Part shown: positions 40,127 through 48,300 of the stretch, in pieces
Position numbering within the stretch: the first letter of the stretch is position 1
How the letters are laid out: every line of letters begins with the position of its first letter
Origin: Myxococcales bacterium
GTDB taxonomy: Bacteria; Myxococcota_A; Polyangia; Polyangiales; Ga0077539
Direction: 5' to 3'
Assembly (NCBI GenBank): GCA_016792845.1
Contig: JAEUKH010000049.1
Coordinates: 62,001-126,000 of the forward strand
Length of the DNA stretch: 64,000 bases
The notes under the pieces: model-generated
What the model was told of the DNA's origin: nothing
Databases searched by the model: none
Seen by the model: only the letters and a program-made list of their open reading frames with translations
Translations under genes and position numbers: made by a program

Positions 40127-41809
40127 GTGGTGCCAGTGAAACGACCGAGCGGGCCGCGCCCGTGGGGCCTCGCGCTCCTAGGGTTGCAGGGCCTCTGGGG
40201 GTGTTCGAGAGGGGCGCAGAGCCCCGACGCGAGCGAGCTGGTGAGCGTCCCGGGTGACGCTGGGGCGGCGGCGGTCGATGCGCCCGGGGCGGTCGACGCG
40301 GGGCCTCCCGACACGGGCCCGCGGTTTACGCCGCCGAGGCAGATCATCGCCCTCAGCGGGTGGACGCCGGTGCGCCGCGAGCCCCGCCGAGACGCGCGCG
40401 CCGCGGGCTATCTCCGCGCCGGCGCGGTGGTGAATGTGATCGACGGCCCCCACGGTCGCGACGGTTGCGTGGTGCACCGCGACCACCCCGAGGGCGGCTG
40501 GTACCGCGTCGAGGGCGGCTACCTCTGTGAGGGCGGCGCGAGCGCGGTGCCCTTCCCGAACCGAGGGTTTCGCGCGCCGACGCAGGCCGACCTCGACGCG
40601 TCGATGCCGTACGCCTACGCGATCAACTACGGCCGCACGATCATGTACCGGCGGCTCCCGACCAACGAAGACCTTCGGCAGTTCGAACCGTGGCGCTTCA
40701 ACCAACGCACCGACGGGGGCGCCGAGTCGGCCGACACGGGCGCCAGCGCCGCTGAGCCGACGGGTTCGAGCGAGCAGGGCGGCGAGGCCCAGGCCAGCGC
40801 GCGTCGCCCGGCGCGGCAGCCCGAGGTGCGCGACGCGGGGGTCATCAGGCTGAGCGACCTCGCTGGCGAGCGCCGCGGCCCGATGATCCGACGGCTGCTC
40901 TCGGGCATGTACGTGGCCCTCGACCGGACGCTGCGAAACACGGCCACCGGCGAGTCATACTGGCGCACCCAATCGGGGGGCTTCGTGCGCTCGGGGCGGC
41001 TCTCAGCGCTTCGCAGCTGGCCGACCTTTCAGGGCGTCGTGCTCGACGCGACGCGCACGCTCCCCTACGCGTGGATGGTGAGCGAATCGGGGATGCTCTA
41101 CTCGGTGGCGCCGAACGAGCGGAGCGTCTCGTATCACCGTCGTATCGGGCGGCTTGAGGGCGTTCAGCTCGCCGACCGCGAGCCCATCAGGTTGGGGGCG
41201 CAGACCTACTACCCCACCCCCGACGGGCACGCCGTCAACGCGCGCAGCGCACGCAGGGCCGCGCTCCGTACGCCGCCCGCGGGGGTCGGGCCGAACGAGC
41301 GATGGTTCGACGTCGACCTCGACGAGCAGGTGCTCGTGGCCTACGAGGGCCCGCGGCCCGTGTACGCCACGCTGATTTCGTCAGGGCGCCGCACGAGCCC
41401 CAGCGCGGCAGAGCGCTTCGAGACGCCCGAGGGCACCTTCCGCGTCTACGCCAAGCACGTCACCACCACGATGGACGGCGACACCGCCACCGACGGGCCC
41501 TACTCGATCGAAGACGTGCCCTGGGTGATGTACTTCGAGGGCTCGTACGCGCTTCACGGCGCCTTCTGGCACAACTACTTCGGGTGGCGCATGTCGCACG
41601 GCTGCGTGAACCTCGCCCCCGCCGACGCGCGGCATGTGTTTCTCTGGGCAGACCCGCAGCTGCCGCAAGGGTGGCACGGCATCTACGCGGGCGAGGGGGC
41701 TCCGACGCCGGGCAGCAGGGTCGTGCTGCGTCACTCGCGGGCGAACGCGCGCGAAGAGGGCCGCCCGACGGGGGCCGCGCGGGCCGTGCCCCTCGCCACC
41801 GACCAGTAA
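40127..41809 (+). CDS. L,D-transpeptidase (YkuD) lipoprotein with SH3-like domain
   Basis: 560 residues from a GTG with AGGAG 9 bases upstream. Lipobox LWGC after a short hydrophobic segment. Residues about 65-145 resemble a bacterial SH3 domain (LSGWTPVRREPRRDARAAGY to GWYRVEGGYLCEGG). A disordered Ser/Glu/Ala-rich segment sits at about 200-250. The YkuD catalytic domain (about 385-530) has HGAFWHN and the active site SHGCVNLAP with Cys493. These enzymes form 3-3 crosslinks or attach proteins to peptidoglycan. The N-terminal half before the catalytic domain is longer than usual. It is the last gene of the rlmE run and is probably anchored to the inner leaflet of the outer membrane. Confidence 0.92.
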   Translation: MVPVKRPSGPRPWGLALLGLQGLWGCSRGAQSPDASELVSVPGDAGAAAVDAPGAVDAGPPDTGPRFTPPRQIIALSGWTPVRREPRRDARAAGYLRAGAVVNVIDGPHGRDGCVVHRDHPEGGWYRVEGGYLCEGGASAVPFPNRGFRAPTQADLDASMPYAYAINYGRTIMYRRLPTNEDLRQFEPWRFNQRTDGGAESADTGASAAEPTGSSEQGGEAQASARRPARQPEVRDAGVIRLSDLAGERRGPMIRRLLSGMYVALDRTLRNTATGESYWRTQSGGFVRSGRLSALRSWPTFQGVVLDATRTLPYAWMVSESGMLYSVAPNERSVSYHRRIGRLEGVQLADREPIRLGAQTYYPTPDGHAVNARSARRAALRTPPAGVGPNERWFDVDLDEQVLVAYEGPRPVYATLISSGRRTSPSAAERFETPEGTFRVYAKHVTTTMDGDTATDGPYSIEDVPWVMYFEGSYALHGAFWHNYFGWRMSHGCVNLAPADARHVFLWADPQLPQGWHGIYAGEGAPTPGSRVVLRHSRANAREEGRPTGAARAVPLATDQ

Positions 41810-41818
41810 GCGCCGGGG

Positions 41819-42460
41819 CTATTCTTGGACGCGCAGGCGCAGGCTCCGGAGCGTCGTGCCTGGGCCCGGCGTGATCACCCCCGAGAGGCTGCCGGCCTGG
41901 CCTGGCGTGGTCGGAACGGTGAACATCCGCGTGCGGCCGCTCACCTCGCCGTGCCCGTTCAGGTGCGAGACGCGCCAGTTGAGGCACATCGAGCTCGTCG
42001 ACTGCGCGACGGGGTTCTCGCACGCGCCGCCGTTCGCGAAATGCAGGGTGTGCGAGGCGCTCGAACCTGACGAGAGGGCGGTGACCTGGCCGTCGAGGTT
42101 GAAGCCGTTCTCGAAGGTCGCGTCGACTTCGAGCCAGACCGAAACCTGGCCGCGGCCGTGGGGCCGAAACTCATAGAGAAAGGGCGCGCCGGGCTGAACC
42201 TGAAAGTTGGCCAGCTCGGTGCCGCTCACGCTCTTGCTGACATACGTGAAGGCCCCGACGCCGAAGAGGCAGGTCACCGCGATGAGGCCGAGGCAGCCCA
42301 CCAGGAGCGCCTTGCCGGTCGAGCGCTTGGGCGCTTGGGGAGGCCCGCCCTGCATCGGAGGCGCCCACTGCGGGCCCCCTTGGGGCGAAGGCGGAACCGG
42401 CGCAAACCCACCACTCGGAGGCTGCGACGGCCCCCAACCCTGATTCGGACCCTGGCTCAT
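41819..42460 (-). CDS. Hypothetical single-pass membrane protein with Pro/Gln-rich N-terminus
   Basis: 213 residues. Residues 1-45 are rich in Pro, Gly and Gln (SQGPNQGWGPSQPPSGGFAP), a disordered cytoplasmic arm common in membrane proteins of this group. One transmembrane helix follows (GKALLVGCLGLIAVTCLFGVG, about 49-69). The outer part (about 75-213) looks like a beta-sandwich (FLYEFRPHGRGQVSVWLEVD, ASHTLHFANG, RTRMFTVPTTPGQAGSLSG) with one Cys pair. I recognise no family. It converges with the L,D-transpeptidase gene. Confidence 0.72.
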   Translation of the reverse strand: MSQGPNQGWGPSQPPSGGFAPVPPSPQGGPQWAPPMQGGPPQAPKRSTGKALLVGCLGLIAVTCLFGVGAFTYVSKSVSGTELANFQVQPGAPFLYEFRPHGRGQVSVWLEVDATFENGFNLDGQVTALSSGSSASHTLHFANGGACENPVAQSTSSMCLNWRVSHLNGHGEVSGRTRMFTVPTTPGQAGSLSGVITPGPGTTLRSLRLRVQE

Positions 42461-42658
42461 GATGGCCGCGACGTTGGCACCGCTTGGGGGCCGCGTCTAG
42501 CTCCGACGGGCGCGCTCAGTGCCGCAGGGGCCGCCCCGTGGAGGCGCCGTAGGACGCTCAGAACTAATTGAAATCAATCAGCTTTGGGTGAACCCGGGTC
42601 GGCCCTGCGCCGCCGCTGCGGGTGCCGCCGCGGGGTCGAATTTGCGGGCCGCGCCGCC

Positions 42659-43021
42659 TCAGCGCTGCCACGCGAGCCGCGCGACCAGCGCCCACCCCAC
42701 GAGGAACGACACCCCGCCCAAGGGCGTCACCGCCCCGAGCCGCGTCACCCCGGTGAGCGTCATGGCGTAGAGCGAGCCGGAGAACAACACGATGCCGAGG
42801 GTGAAGGCCCAGCCCGCCGAGGCCGCCGGGGCGCCCCGCGAGGCGAGCCACGCGACCGCGAAGAGCGCCAGCGCGTGGTACATCTGGTAGCGCGCCGCGG
42901 TCTCCCAGACTTCGAGAAGTCGCGGCGTCACCCGCGCGCGAAGACCGTGCGCGCCGAAGGCGCCGCAGGCCACAGAGACGAGGGCGTTGAGGGCCCCGAG
43001 GGCGAGAAAGGTGCGCTCCAT
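42659..43021 (-). CDS. DUF423 family small membrane protein
   Basis: 120 residues and four predicted transmembrane helices. The DUF423 (YgdD/YwdK) signature is at the start: FLALGALNALVSVACGAFGA followed by HGLRARV, and the middle has WETAARYQMYHALALFAVA. The pattern GAFGAHGL-...-YQMYHALAL is strongly conserved in the family, whose function is unknown. It lies 20 bp downstream of the class I aldolase gene on the same strand, so the two are probably co-transcribed. Confidence 0.9.
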   Translation of the reverse strand: MERTFLALGALNALVSVACGAFGAHGLRARVTPRLLEVWETAARYQMYHALALFAVAWLASRGAPAASAGWAFTLGIVLFSGSLYAMTLTGVTRLGAVTPLGGVSFLVGWALVARLAWQR

Positions 43022-43041
43022 CGCGAGGGGCCGCTCGGGCT

Positions 43042-43965
43042 TCAGGCCGTACGAAAGGCGTCCATCACGTCGTGGAGGAGCTTCACGGCGTCGTCGTGGG
43101 AGCGCTGGAAGGCGTTGCGCCCCATGATCGACCCGAAGCCCCCGCCGGCCGCGATCTGCTTCACCTCTTCGATCACCTCGGCGGTGCCCTTGGCCTCGCC
43201 GCCCGAGAAGATCACGATGCGGCGCCCTCCGAAGGCCGACTCGACCACATGCTTGACCCGATCGGCCAGGGTCTCGGTCTTGATGCCGTACTTCTCAAAG
43301 ACCTTCTTCGCCTCGGGCTGCTCGATGTGATTCTTCGGCGGCTTGACCTTGATGATGTGGGCCCCGAGCTGCGCCGAGATCTGCGCGGCGTAGGCCACCA
43401 CGTCGGCAGCGGTCTCGCCGTCTTTTGAGATGCCCTCGCCTCGTGGGTAGGCCCAAAGCACCGTGGCCAGGCCCTTGCGCTTGGCCTCAAGGGTCAGCGC
43501 GCGGAAGTCTGCGTACATCTCGTTGCGGGCCGAAGAGCCTGGGTAGATCGTGTACCCGATGGCCGTGCACCCGAGCCTCAGCGCGTCTTCGACGCTGCCC
43601 GTGATGGCCGAACACGCCGCGTGGCCCTTCGACAGCGAGTCGCTGTTGTTGAGCTTCAAAATCAACGGGATGGCCCCCGCGTACTGGTCGGCCACGGCCT
43701 CAAGAAAGCCGAGCGGCGCCGCGTACGCGTTGCAGCCCGCGTCGACCGCGAGCTGGGCGTGGTACCGCGGGTCGTAGCCCGCCGGGTTCGGCGCGAAGGA
43801 GCGCGCCGGGCCGTGCTCAAAGCCTTGATCGACCGGCAAGATCACGAGCTTGCCGGTGCCCGCGAGGCGCCCGTGGTTCATCATCCGCGCGAGGTTGGCG
43901 CGGGTGCCGGGGTTGTCGCTGCCGTACCACGAGAGAATCTCTGAGACACGTTCGGTCAGGGCCAT
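43042..43965 (-). CDS. fbaB: Class I fructose-bisphosphate aldolase (DhnA/FbaB type)
   Basis: 307 residues. TIM-barrel aldolase that forms a Schiff base with the substrate and splits fructose-1,6-bisphosphate. Motifs of the DhnA family: VILPVDQGFEHGP, ALRLGCTAIGYTIYPGS, the Schiff-base lysine Lys206 in AHIIKVKPP, and the phosphate-binding IVIFSGGEAKG and GGFGSIMGRNAFQR. These separate it from class II (zinc) and eukaryotic-type class I enzymes. GGAG lies 11 bases before the ATG, and a TATTCT hexamer just upstream of it could be a -10 box. The DUF423 gene follows. Confidence 0.93.
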   Translation of the reverse strand: MALTERVSEILSWYGSDNPGTRANLARMMNHGRLAGTGKLVILPVDQGFEHGPARSFAPNPAGYDPRYHAQLAVDAGCNAYAAPLGFLEAVADQYAGAIPLILKLNNSDSLSKGHAACSAITGSVEDALRLGCTAIGYTIYPGSSARNEMYADFRALTLEAKRKGLATVLWAYPRGEGISKDGETAADVVAYAAQISAQLGAHIIKVKPPKNHIEQPEAKKVFEKYGIKTETLADRVKHVVESAFGGRRIVIFSGGEAKGTAEVIEEVKQIAAGGGFGSIMGRNAFQRSHDDAVKLLHDVMDAFRTA

Positions 43966-44277
43966 GATGCGAAATCACTCCAGAATAGCGAGGTTGCTGC
44001 GTACTCGGGGGCCGCACACTGGTGCCCGGCGCCGCCGTCAAGCGCGCGGAGCGTACTCTGTCTCGTAGCCCGACTTCAACGCGCTGCCGCCCCCGCGAAG
44101 TTCGCCCGCGGCCGCTGCGGGCCGACGGCGCGCGGTGACGGGGCGCACCGATGTGCGTGGGGCTCCGACCAAAGCGCATCGGCGGGATTGCACCGCGGGC
44201 CCCCCTGCGTTCAGACTCAAGGTCTGCCCAATCGTTGACCCAAGCGGGTCGAGTGCAGGCGAATGGAGGCTTTCGCG
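43966..44277. other. Intergenic region of 312 bases without a recognised gene
   Basis: It lies between the divergent aldolase and coiled-coil membrane protein genes and must carry both promoters. I see a small GC-rich hairpin (GCCCGC at 44104-44109 with GCGGGC at 44117-44122) and a TTGACC hexamer near 44234, but no convincing -10 partner. No tRNA, small RNA or riboswitch pattern was recognised. Confidence 0.5.
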
Positions 44278-45000
44278 ATGGGATACCGTGATCCGCGTGA
44301 GGCGCTGCAAGCCGAGAACGAAGTGCTCAGGCAGCAGCTCCGAGAGGCGCAAGACGAGGTCGAGGCGCTGCGAGCGAGAGACGAGGGGCCGCGCATGGCG
44401 CCCGACGACGTCGAGCGGCAACGTTGGGCCTTCGGGATGCGCTGCCTGGGCGGGGCGGCGTTGATGCTCCCCTTCTTGCTCATGTCGGCGGTGTGCGAGC
44501 GGCGCGTGGCGTACGTCAACGCCCACAACGCGTGGCGCGCGACGATGACCCCCGCGGTGGCGACGCTGCCGCCGGGTCACCCGCCGGTGGCCCGCGCCTT
44601 TCACGCGGGCTGCCAGCTCTCTGCGCCCGCCTTCGGGTTCGAGCGCTTCACCACCTCGATCGAGCGCAGCGCCCGGGTGACCCAAGCCGAGCACGCGTCG
44701 GTGAGCGCCGGGCAGAGCTGCACCGTGCGCGTGGTGCCGGTCTCGATGCGCGAGTTCAACTGCCACGTCGAGGTGGTGTGCGGGGCCCAGACCCTCTACG
44801 GCGCGCTGCCCACCGGGTACGCCCACTGCGACGTCTCGGGCGGCGTGGCGACCCGCGCCTACGACGCCGACCTCACCAGCGCCGACGGCGACGCCCGGGT
44901 CAACGTCGACCTCGAAGGCCAGCGGGTCACCCTCGAAGACAATCTCAACAACCAGGCGAGCCGCGTCGAGCTGGCCCTCGACGACATGCCCCCGCGCTGA
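44278..45000 (+). CDS. Hypothetical membrane protein with N-terminal coiled coil
   Basis: 240 residues from the ATG at 44278, with GGAGG 8 bases upstream. Residues about 5-45 form a coiled coil (EALQAENEVLRQQLREAQDE). One transmembrane helix follows (GMRCLGGAALMLPFLLMSAV, about 53-72). The outer domain (about 75-240) has paired cysteines (AGCQLSAP, QSCTVRVV, FNCHVEVVCG, AHCDVSG) and looks like a beta-rich fold (LTSADGDARVNVDLEGQRVT). I do not recognise the family. It resembles other myxobacterial single-pass proteins with a cytoplasmic coiled coil and a Cys-containing sensor-like domain. Confidence 0.72.
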   Translation: MGYRDPREALQAENEVLRQQLREAQDEVEALRARDEGPRMAPDDVERQRWAFGMRCLGGAALMLPFLLMSAVCERRVAYVNAHNAWRATMTPAVATLPPGHPPVARAFHAGCQLSAPAFGFERFTTSIERSARVTQAEHASVSAGQSCTVRVVPVSMREFNCHVEVVCGAQTLYGALPTGYAHCDVSGGVATRAYDADLTSADGDARVNVDLEGQRVTLEDNLNNQASRVELALDDMPPR

Positions 45001-45006
45001 CCCGCC

Positions 45007-45585
45007 TCAGGTGCCCGGCGGGGCGTCGCGCGTACATACCCTCGCCCGCCTGACGTGGTCTCGCCACGCGCCCCCCACGAAGAGAAACCGCGGGGCGTAG
45101 CCCTCTACCTCAAAGCCTAGCGATTCTAACACCTTGGCGCTTCGGTGGTTGTCAGGGAGGTGCCCCGCCTCGACCCTGTGGAGGCGCAGCCCCTCGAAGG
45201 CGAATTGCACCACCCGGCCGAGGGTCTCGCGCATGAGCCCCTGGCCCTCGGCGGCGGCGTCGAGGCTGTAGCCCACGGTGGCCGACTGGAGCGGCCCGCG
45301 CACGAGGTTGGTGAGCGAGATCTGCCCGAGCACCGGGCCCTCGTCGTCGCCGCGGGCGAACAAGAACCACCGGTAGCTCAGCCCGAGCGCGGCCTCGTTC
45401 GAGAGCGCCTCGACCCGCTCGGCCCAGAAGGCCTCGGTGAAGAAGCCCTCGGGGCGCGGCGGGTCGAGCGCGTCGAAGCGCGCGCGGTTGCGGAGGTAGT
45501 ACGCCGCGATGGCCGCGGCGTCGCGGGGCCGCGGGAGCCTGATGCGGAGCCGCGGCGTCTCGAGGTCGAAGACAGCGGGCCTCAC
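45007..45585 (-). CDS. GNAT N-acetyltransferase (RimJ/RimL-like)
   Basis: 192 residues from a GTG that overlaps the acyltransferase stop. Pattern of the RimJ/RimL/SpeG class: LETPRLRIRLPRPRDAAAIA at the start, VLGQISLTNLVRGPL, ATVGYSLDAAAEGQGLMRET (acetyl-CoA binding region Q-x-x-G), LHRVEAGHLPDNHRSAKVLE with the conserved N-x-x-S, LGFEVEGYAPRFL, and DHVRRAR at the end. Such enzymes acetylate protein N-termini or small amines, and the target cannot be read. It is the last gene of the MFS / acyltransferase operon. Confidence 0.9.
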   Translation of the reverse strand: MRPAVFDLETPRLRIRLPRPRDAAAIAAYYLRNRARFDALDPPRPEGFFTEAFWAERVEALSNEAALGLSYRWFLFARGDDEGPVLGQISLTNLVRGPLQSATVGYSLDAAAEGQGLMRETLGRVVQFAFEGLRLHRVEAGHLPDNHRSAKVLESLGFEVEGYAPRFLFVGGAWRDHVRRARVCTRDAPPGT

Positions 45586-46910
45586 GGCGCCGGGGCCTCG
45601 GCGAGCATGGCCTCGATCTCTTGGGCGAGCTGACGCCGCCGCTCGCCGACCGCGCGCACGACGTCGACGTGGGTCTTGCGGAGCTGGAGGTACGAGAGCG
45701 CCCGCAGCGCGACCCCGAGACGCTCTTCGAAGCGCAGCGCCGCGTAGCCGCCGAGGGGGCCCATGACCAGCACCGCGAGGGCGCCGAGGGGGCCGTAGAA
45801 GTGCGCCGCCGCGAGCGATTCGAGGAGCCAGTAGACCACCACGAAGAGCGCGCCGCCGATCATCTTCGCGGTGCCGAGCACGTCGTCAGACTCGCCCACG
45901 AAGCGCGCCGCGACCTTGCCCGCGAGGCGGTACGGCACCCACCCGAGGAGCACGCCGACGGCGGCGAAGGGCAAGAGCGCCGCGAGCTTGACGGCCTCGA
46001 CGAGCACCACCCGGGGCGTCACTTCGAGCACTTCGAGCGACCAGGGGTCGCGCACCCCGAGGCCCTGAAGGATGCGAAAATACCGCTGGGCCGAGGCGGT
46101 CACGGCGTCGAGCCGGGCGGGGTCGTGTTGGGCCCAATGGTCGTACCGCGCGCGCAGGGTGAGGGCCCGGCGATGCTGGGCGCCGAGGCCCGCGGGCGCG
46201 CCCGCGGCGGTGAATTCGGCCACCCGGGCCAGGCCGTCAAGGAGGGTGTGGTTGTCGGCCTGGAGCACCACCCGATCGAGCGCCGCGCGGATGTCGTCGG
46301 TGAGGCGATCGACCGTGGCGCGCGGGTCTCGTCGGTAGTCGTCGAGGTAGTCGGCGACCCGGATCGCGGGGCCCAAGGTGAGCAGGCACCGCGAGCGAAA
46401 GGTCGCCTTCTCTTCGAAGTAGAGGCCCGCGGGCAGGATGCGCAGCGCGGCCGCGCCGGGCTTCTCGACCACCGCCGAGAGGGCGATGCGCGCGGCGCCG
46501 GTCTTGAGCGGCTTCATCTGCGGGTCGCTGTGCGAGGTGCCCTCGGGGAAGAGCGCCACCCAGCCGCCGCGGTCGAGGCGCTCGCGGCAGAGGGCGAAGG
46601 TCTCTTCGTTCTTCGCAGGGTCGCCGCCGCCTTGGCCCTTGTCGCGGTGGCGGTACACGGGGATGCCGTCGAAGGCCTCCATTGCGGCGCGCCCGAGTGG
46701 GTTGCCGAAGAGGGTGCTCTTGCCGAGAAATGAGACCGGTCGGTCGAGGCCCACCCGGAGCACGAGCGGGTCGAGGAGGGCGTTCGGGTGGTTCATCACC
46801 GCGATGACGGGTACGCCCTCGGGGACGTGCTCGCGGCCCTCAACTTCGAGGGTCGGATAGTAGAGCTTCAAGAGCCGAATGAAGAGCGTACGGATGAGCG
46901 GCGCGAGCAT
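45582..46910 (-). CDS. PlsC-type 1-acylglycerol-3-phosphate acyltransferase family protein
   Basis: 442 residues. The acyltransferase domain (about 20-230) has the catalytic H-x4-D in VIAVMNHPNALLDPLVLRVG, the GIPVYRH region, and FPEGTSHSDPQMKPLKTGAA, which is the glycerol-phosphate binding EGT motif. The C-terminal half has two to three transmembrane helices (AAVGVLLGWVPYRLAGKV, ALFVVVYWLLESLAAAHFYG, ALAVLVMGPLGGYAALRF), then a coiled tail. The length exceeds that of standard PlsC (about 240) and fits the larger GPAT-like subgroup found in many bacteria. It makes or remodels membrane phospholipid or a lipid-linked product. It begins 1 bp after the MFS stop, so it is co-transcribed. Confidence 0.88.
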   Translation of the reverse strand: MLAPLIRTLFIRLLKLYYPTLEVEGREHVPEGVPVIAVMNHPNALLDPLVLRVGLDRPVSFLGKSTLFGNPLGRAAMEAFDGIPVYRHRDKGQGGGDPAKNEETFALCRERLDRGGWVALFPEGTSHSDPQMKPLKTGAARIALSAVVEKPGAAALRILPAGLYFEEKATFRSRCLLTLGPAIRVADYLDDYRRDPRATVDRLTDDIRAALDRVVLQADNHTLLDGLARVAEFTAAGAPAGLGAQHRRALTLRARYDHWAQHDPARLDAVTASAQRYFRILQGLGVRDPWSLEVLEVTPRVVLVEAVKLAALLPFAAVGVLLGWVPYRLAGKVAARFVGESDDVLGTAKMIGGALFVVVYWLLESLAAAHFYGPLGALAVLVMGPLGGYAALRFEERLGVALRALSYLQLRKTHVDVVRAVGERRRQLAQEIEAMLAEAPAP

Positions 46911-46911
46911 C

Positions 46912-48183
46912 CTAGACCTCTGTGCCTGCGGCCGGGAGCCTGCGCCACGCGAGGGCCCACACCGCCGCCGCGAGTGAGAAAAAGAGCGGTACGAGCATCA
47001 CCGCGACGCTGAGCGAGCCGGTCGCGTCGCTCACCGCGCCGATGAGGGCGGGCGACACCGCGTCGCCGAGGGCGTGCATCGCGAGGAGGCTCACCGCGAA
47101 GCCCATCGCGCGCATCGAGGGCGGAAGGGCGTCGGCGAGCACGGCGTTCATCGGGCCCGTCGACACGAAGACGAAGAGCTCGGCGACGAAGATCACAGGC
47201 CATAGGAGCGCGGCGTCTTCGACGGCGAAGGCCGCGACGCTGAAGGGCACCGCCGCGAGCGTCGCGACGGCCGAGACGGCGAGGTAGGCGTGACGGGTGC
47301 GGGGCTTGAGCCGCTCGGCGGCCCAGCCACCGAGCACCGTGCCCAAGATGCCGGTGACCACCGTGAGCGCGCCGAAGAGCGTGTTGGCGCGGGCGCCGTC
47401 GAGGTGGCGCACCCGGGTGAGGTAGGTGGGCATCCATTGGGCGAGGCCGCCGAGCGCGAAGGTGTAGAAGGTCGAACCGAGCACGCTCCAGCGGTAGATG
47501 CGGTTCGCGGCGAGGGCGCGGAGGGTCTCGCCCAAGGGCAAGAGCTCGGGCTTCGCCTCGTCGAACTGGCCCCGCGGCGGCTCCTTCATCAAGAGCGCGC
47601 TCGCGGCGATCACGAGCCCCGGCAGGCCCACCGCGAGGAAGGCCGCGCGCCACCCGAAGTGGGACTCGACCTGGCCGCCGATGACGTATCCGAGGGCGCT
47701 GCCCACCGGGGTCGCGAGGTAGAAGAACGCCATCGCGCGGCCGCGGTCTTTGGGCCCGAAGAGGTCGCCCAAGAGCGCCGGCGAGAGCGTCGCGTAGGCG
47801 GCCTCGCCGATGCCCACCACGGCGCGCGAGAGCACCAACATGGTGAAGCTCTGGGCCATCGCGGCGGCGGCGGTGGCGAGGCTCCAGAGGGCCACCCCGA
47901 GCGCGAGCAGGCCCTTGCGCGGGCCGCGGTCGCCGAGGCGCCCGAAGAGCGGCGCGGTCACCATGTACACCCAGATGAACGCCGTCAGGGCGACGCCCTG
48001 CTCTTTGTCGTTCATCGGGATGTCGACACGAACCTTCTCGATGATCGCCGGCAGCACGAAGCGGTCGACGTAGTTGAGGAGGTTCATCACCGTCAGGATG
48101 CCGAGCCCGAGCCACGTCTCTCGTCGGCTCAGGGCACCTCGCGCGGGAGCCTCCGCGCCCGCCCCGGGTTCTCTTGCGCTCAC
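46912..48183 (-). CDS. MFS transporter (Spinster-like)
   Basis: 423 residues from a GTG, with 12 predicted helices. MFS markers: LGILTVMNLLNYVDRFVLPA (the NYVDR signature of the Spinster-type group), LFGRLGDRGPRKGLLALG (loop 2-3 motif), and VVGIGEAAYATLSPALLGDLF. The GE/AAY pattern in helix 4-5 also belongs to Spinster-like proteins, which move lysophospholipids or sphingolipids in animals; bacterial members are mostly uncharacterised. Being in an operon with a PlsC-type acyltransferase, a lysophospholipid or lipid-precursor role is attractive but inferred. Confidence 0.88.
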   Translation of the reverse strand: MSAREPGAGAEAPARGALSRRETWLGLGILTVMNLLNYVDRFVLPAIIEKVRVDIPMNDKEQGVALTAFIWVYMVTAPLFGRLGDRGPRKGLLALGVALWSLATAAAAMAQSFTMLVLSRAVVGIGEAAYATLSPALLGDLFGPKDRGRAMAFFYLATPVGSALGYVIGGQVESHFGWRAAFLAVGLPGLVIAASALLMKEPPRGQFDEAKPELLPLGETLRALAANRIYRWSVLGSTFYTFALGGLAQWMPTYLTRVRHLDGARANTLFGALTVVTGILGTVLGGWAAERLKPRTRHAYLAVSAVATLAAVPFSVAAFAVEDAALLWPVIFVAELFVFVSTGPMNAVLADALPPSMRAMGFAVSLLAMHALGDAVSPALIGAVSDATGSLSVAVMLVPLFFSLAAAVWALAWRRLPAAGTEV

Positions 48184-48300
48184 CCTGTCGAAGCTACCAA
48201 AGCTCCGTCACTCGATGCGCGCCGAAAGTCGCGATCTGCGCTACCCTCGCTTGCAACTTTTTCGACCCGCGCGAGGGCGCCGGGTCTACGAGGCGAATCG

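Noticed and set aside
43966..44277. Possible tRNA or riboswitch in the aldolase intergenic region
   Set aside because: No cloverleaf, T-loop sequence or conserved riboswitch core could be found by eye.
46868..48115. Minus-strand Arg-rich frame overlapping the MFS gene
   Set aside because: It is an out-of-frame shadow of the clear 12-helix MFS reading frame.
47290..48300. Upstream extension of the AgmX-type frame
   Set aside because: It runs antisense through the MFS gene. The ATG at 48301 has a ribosome-binding site and starts a signal peptide.
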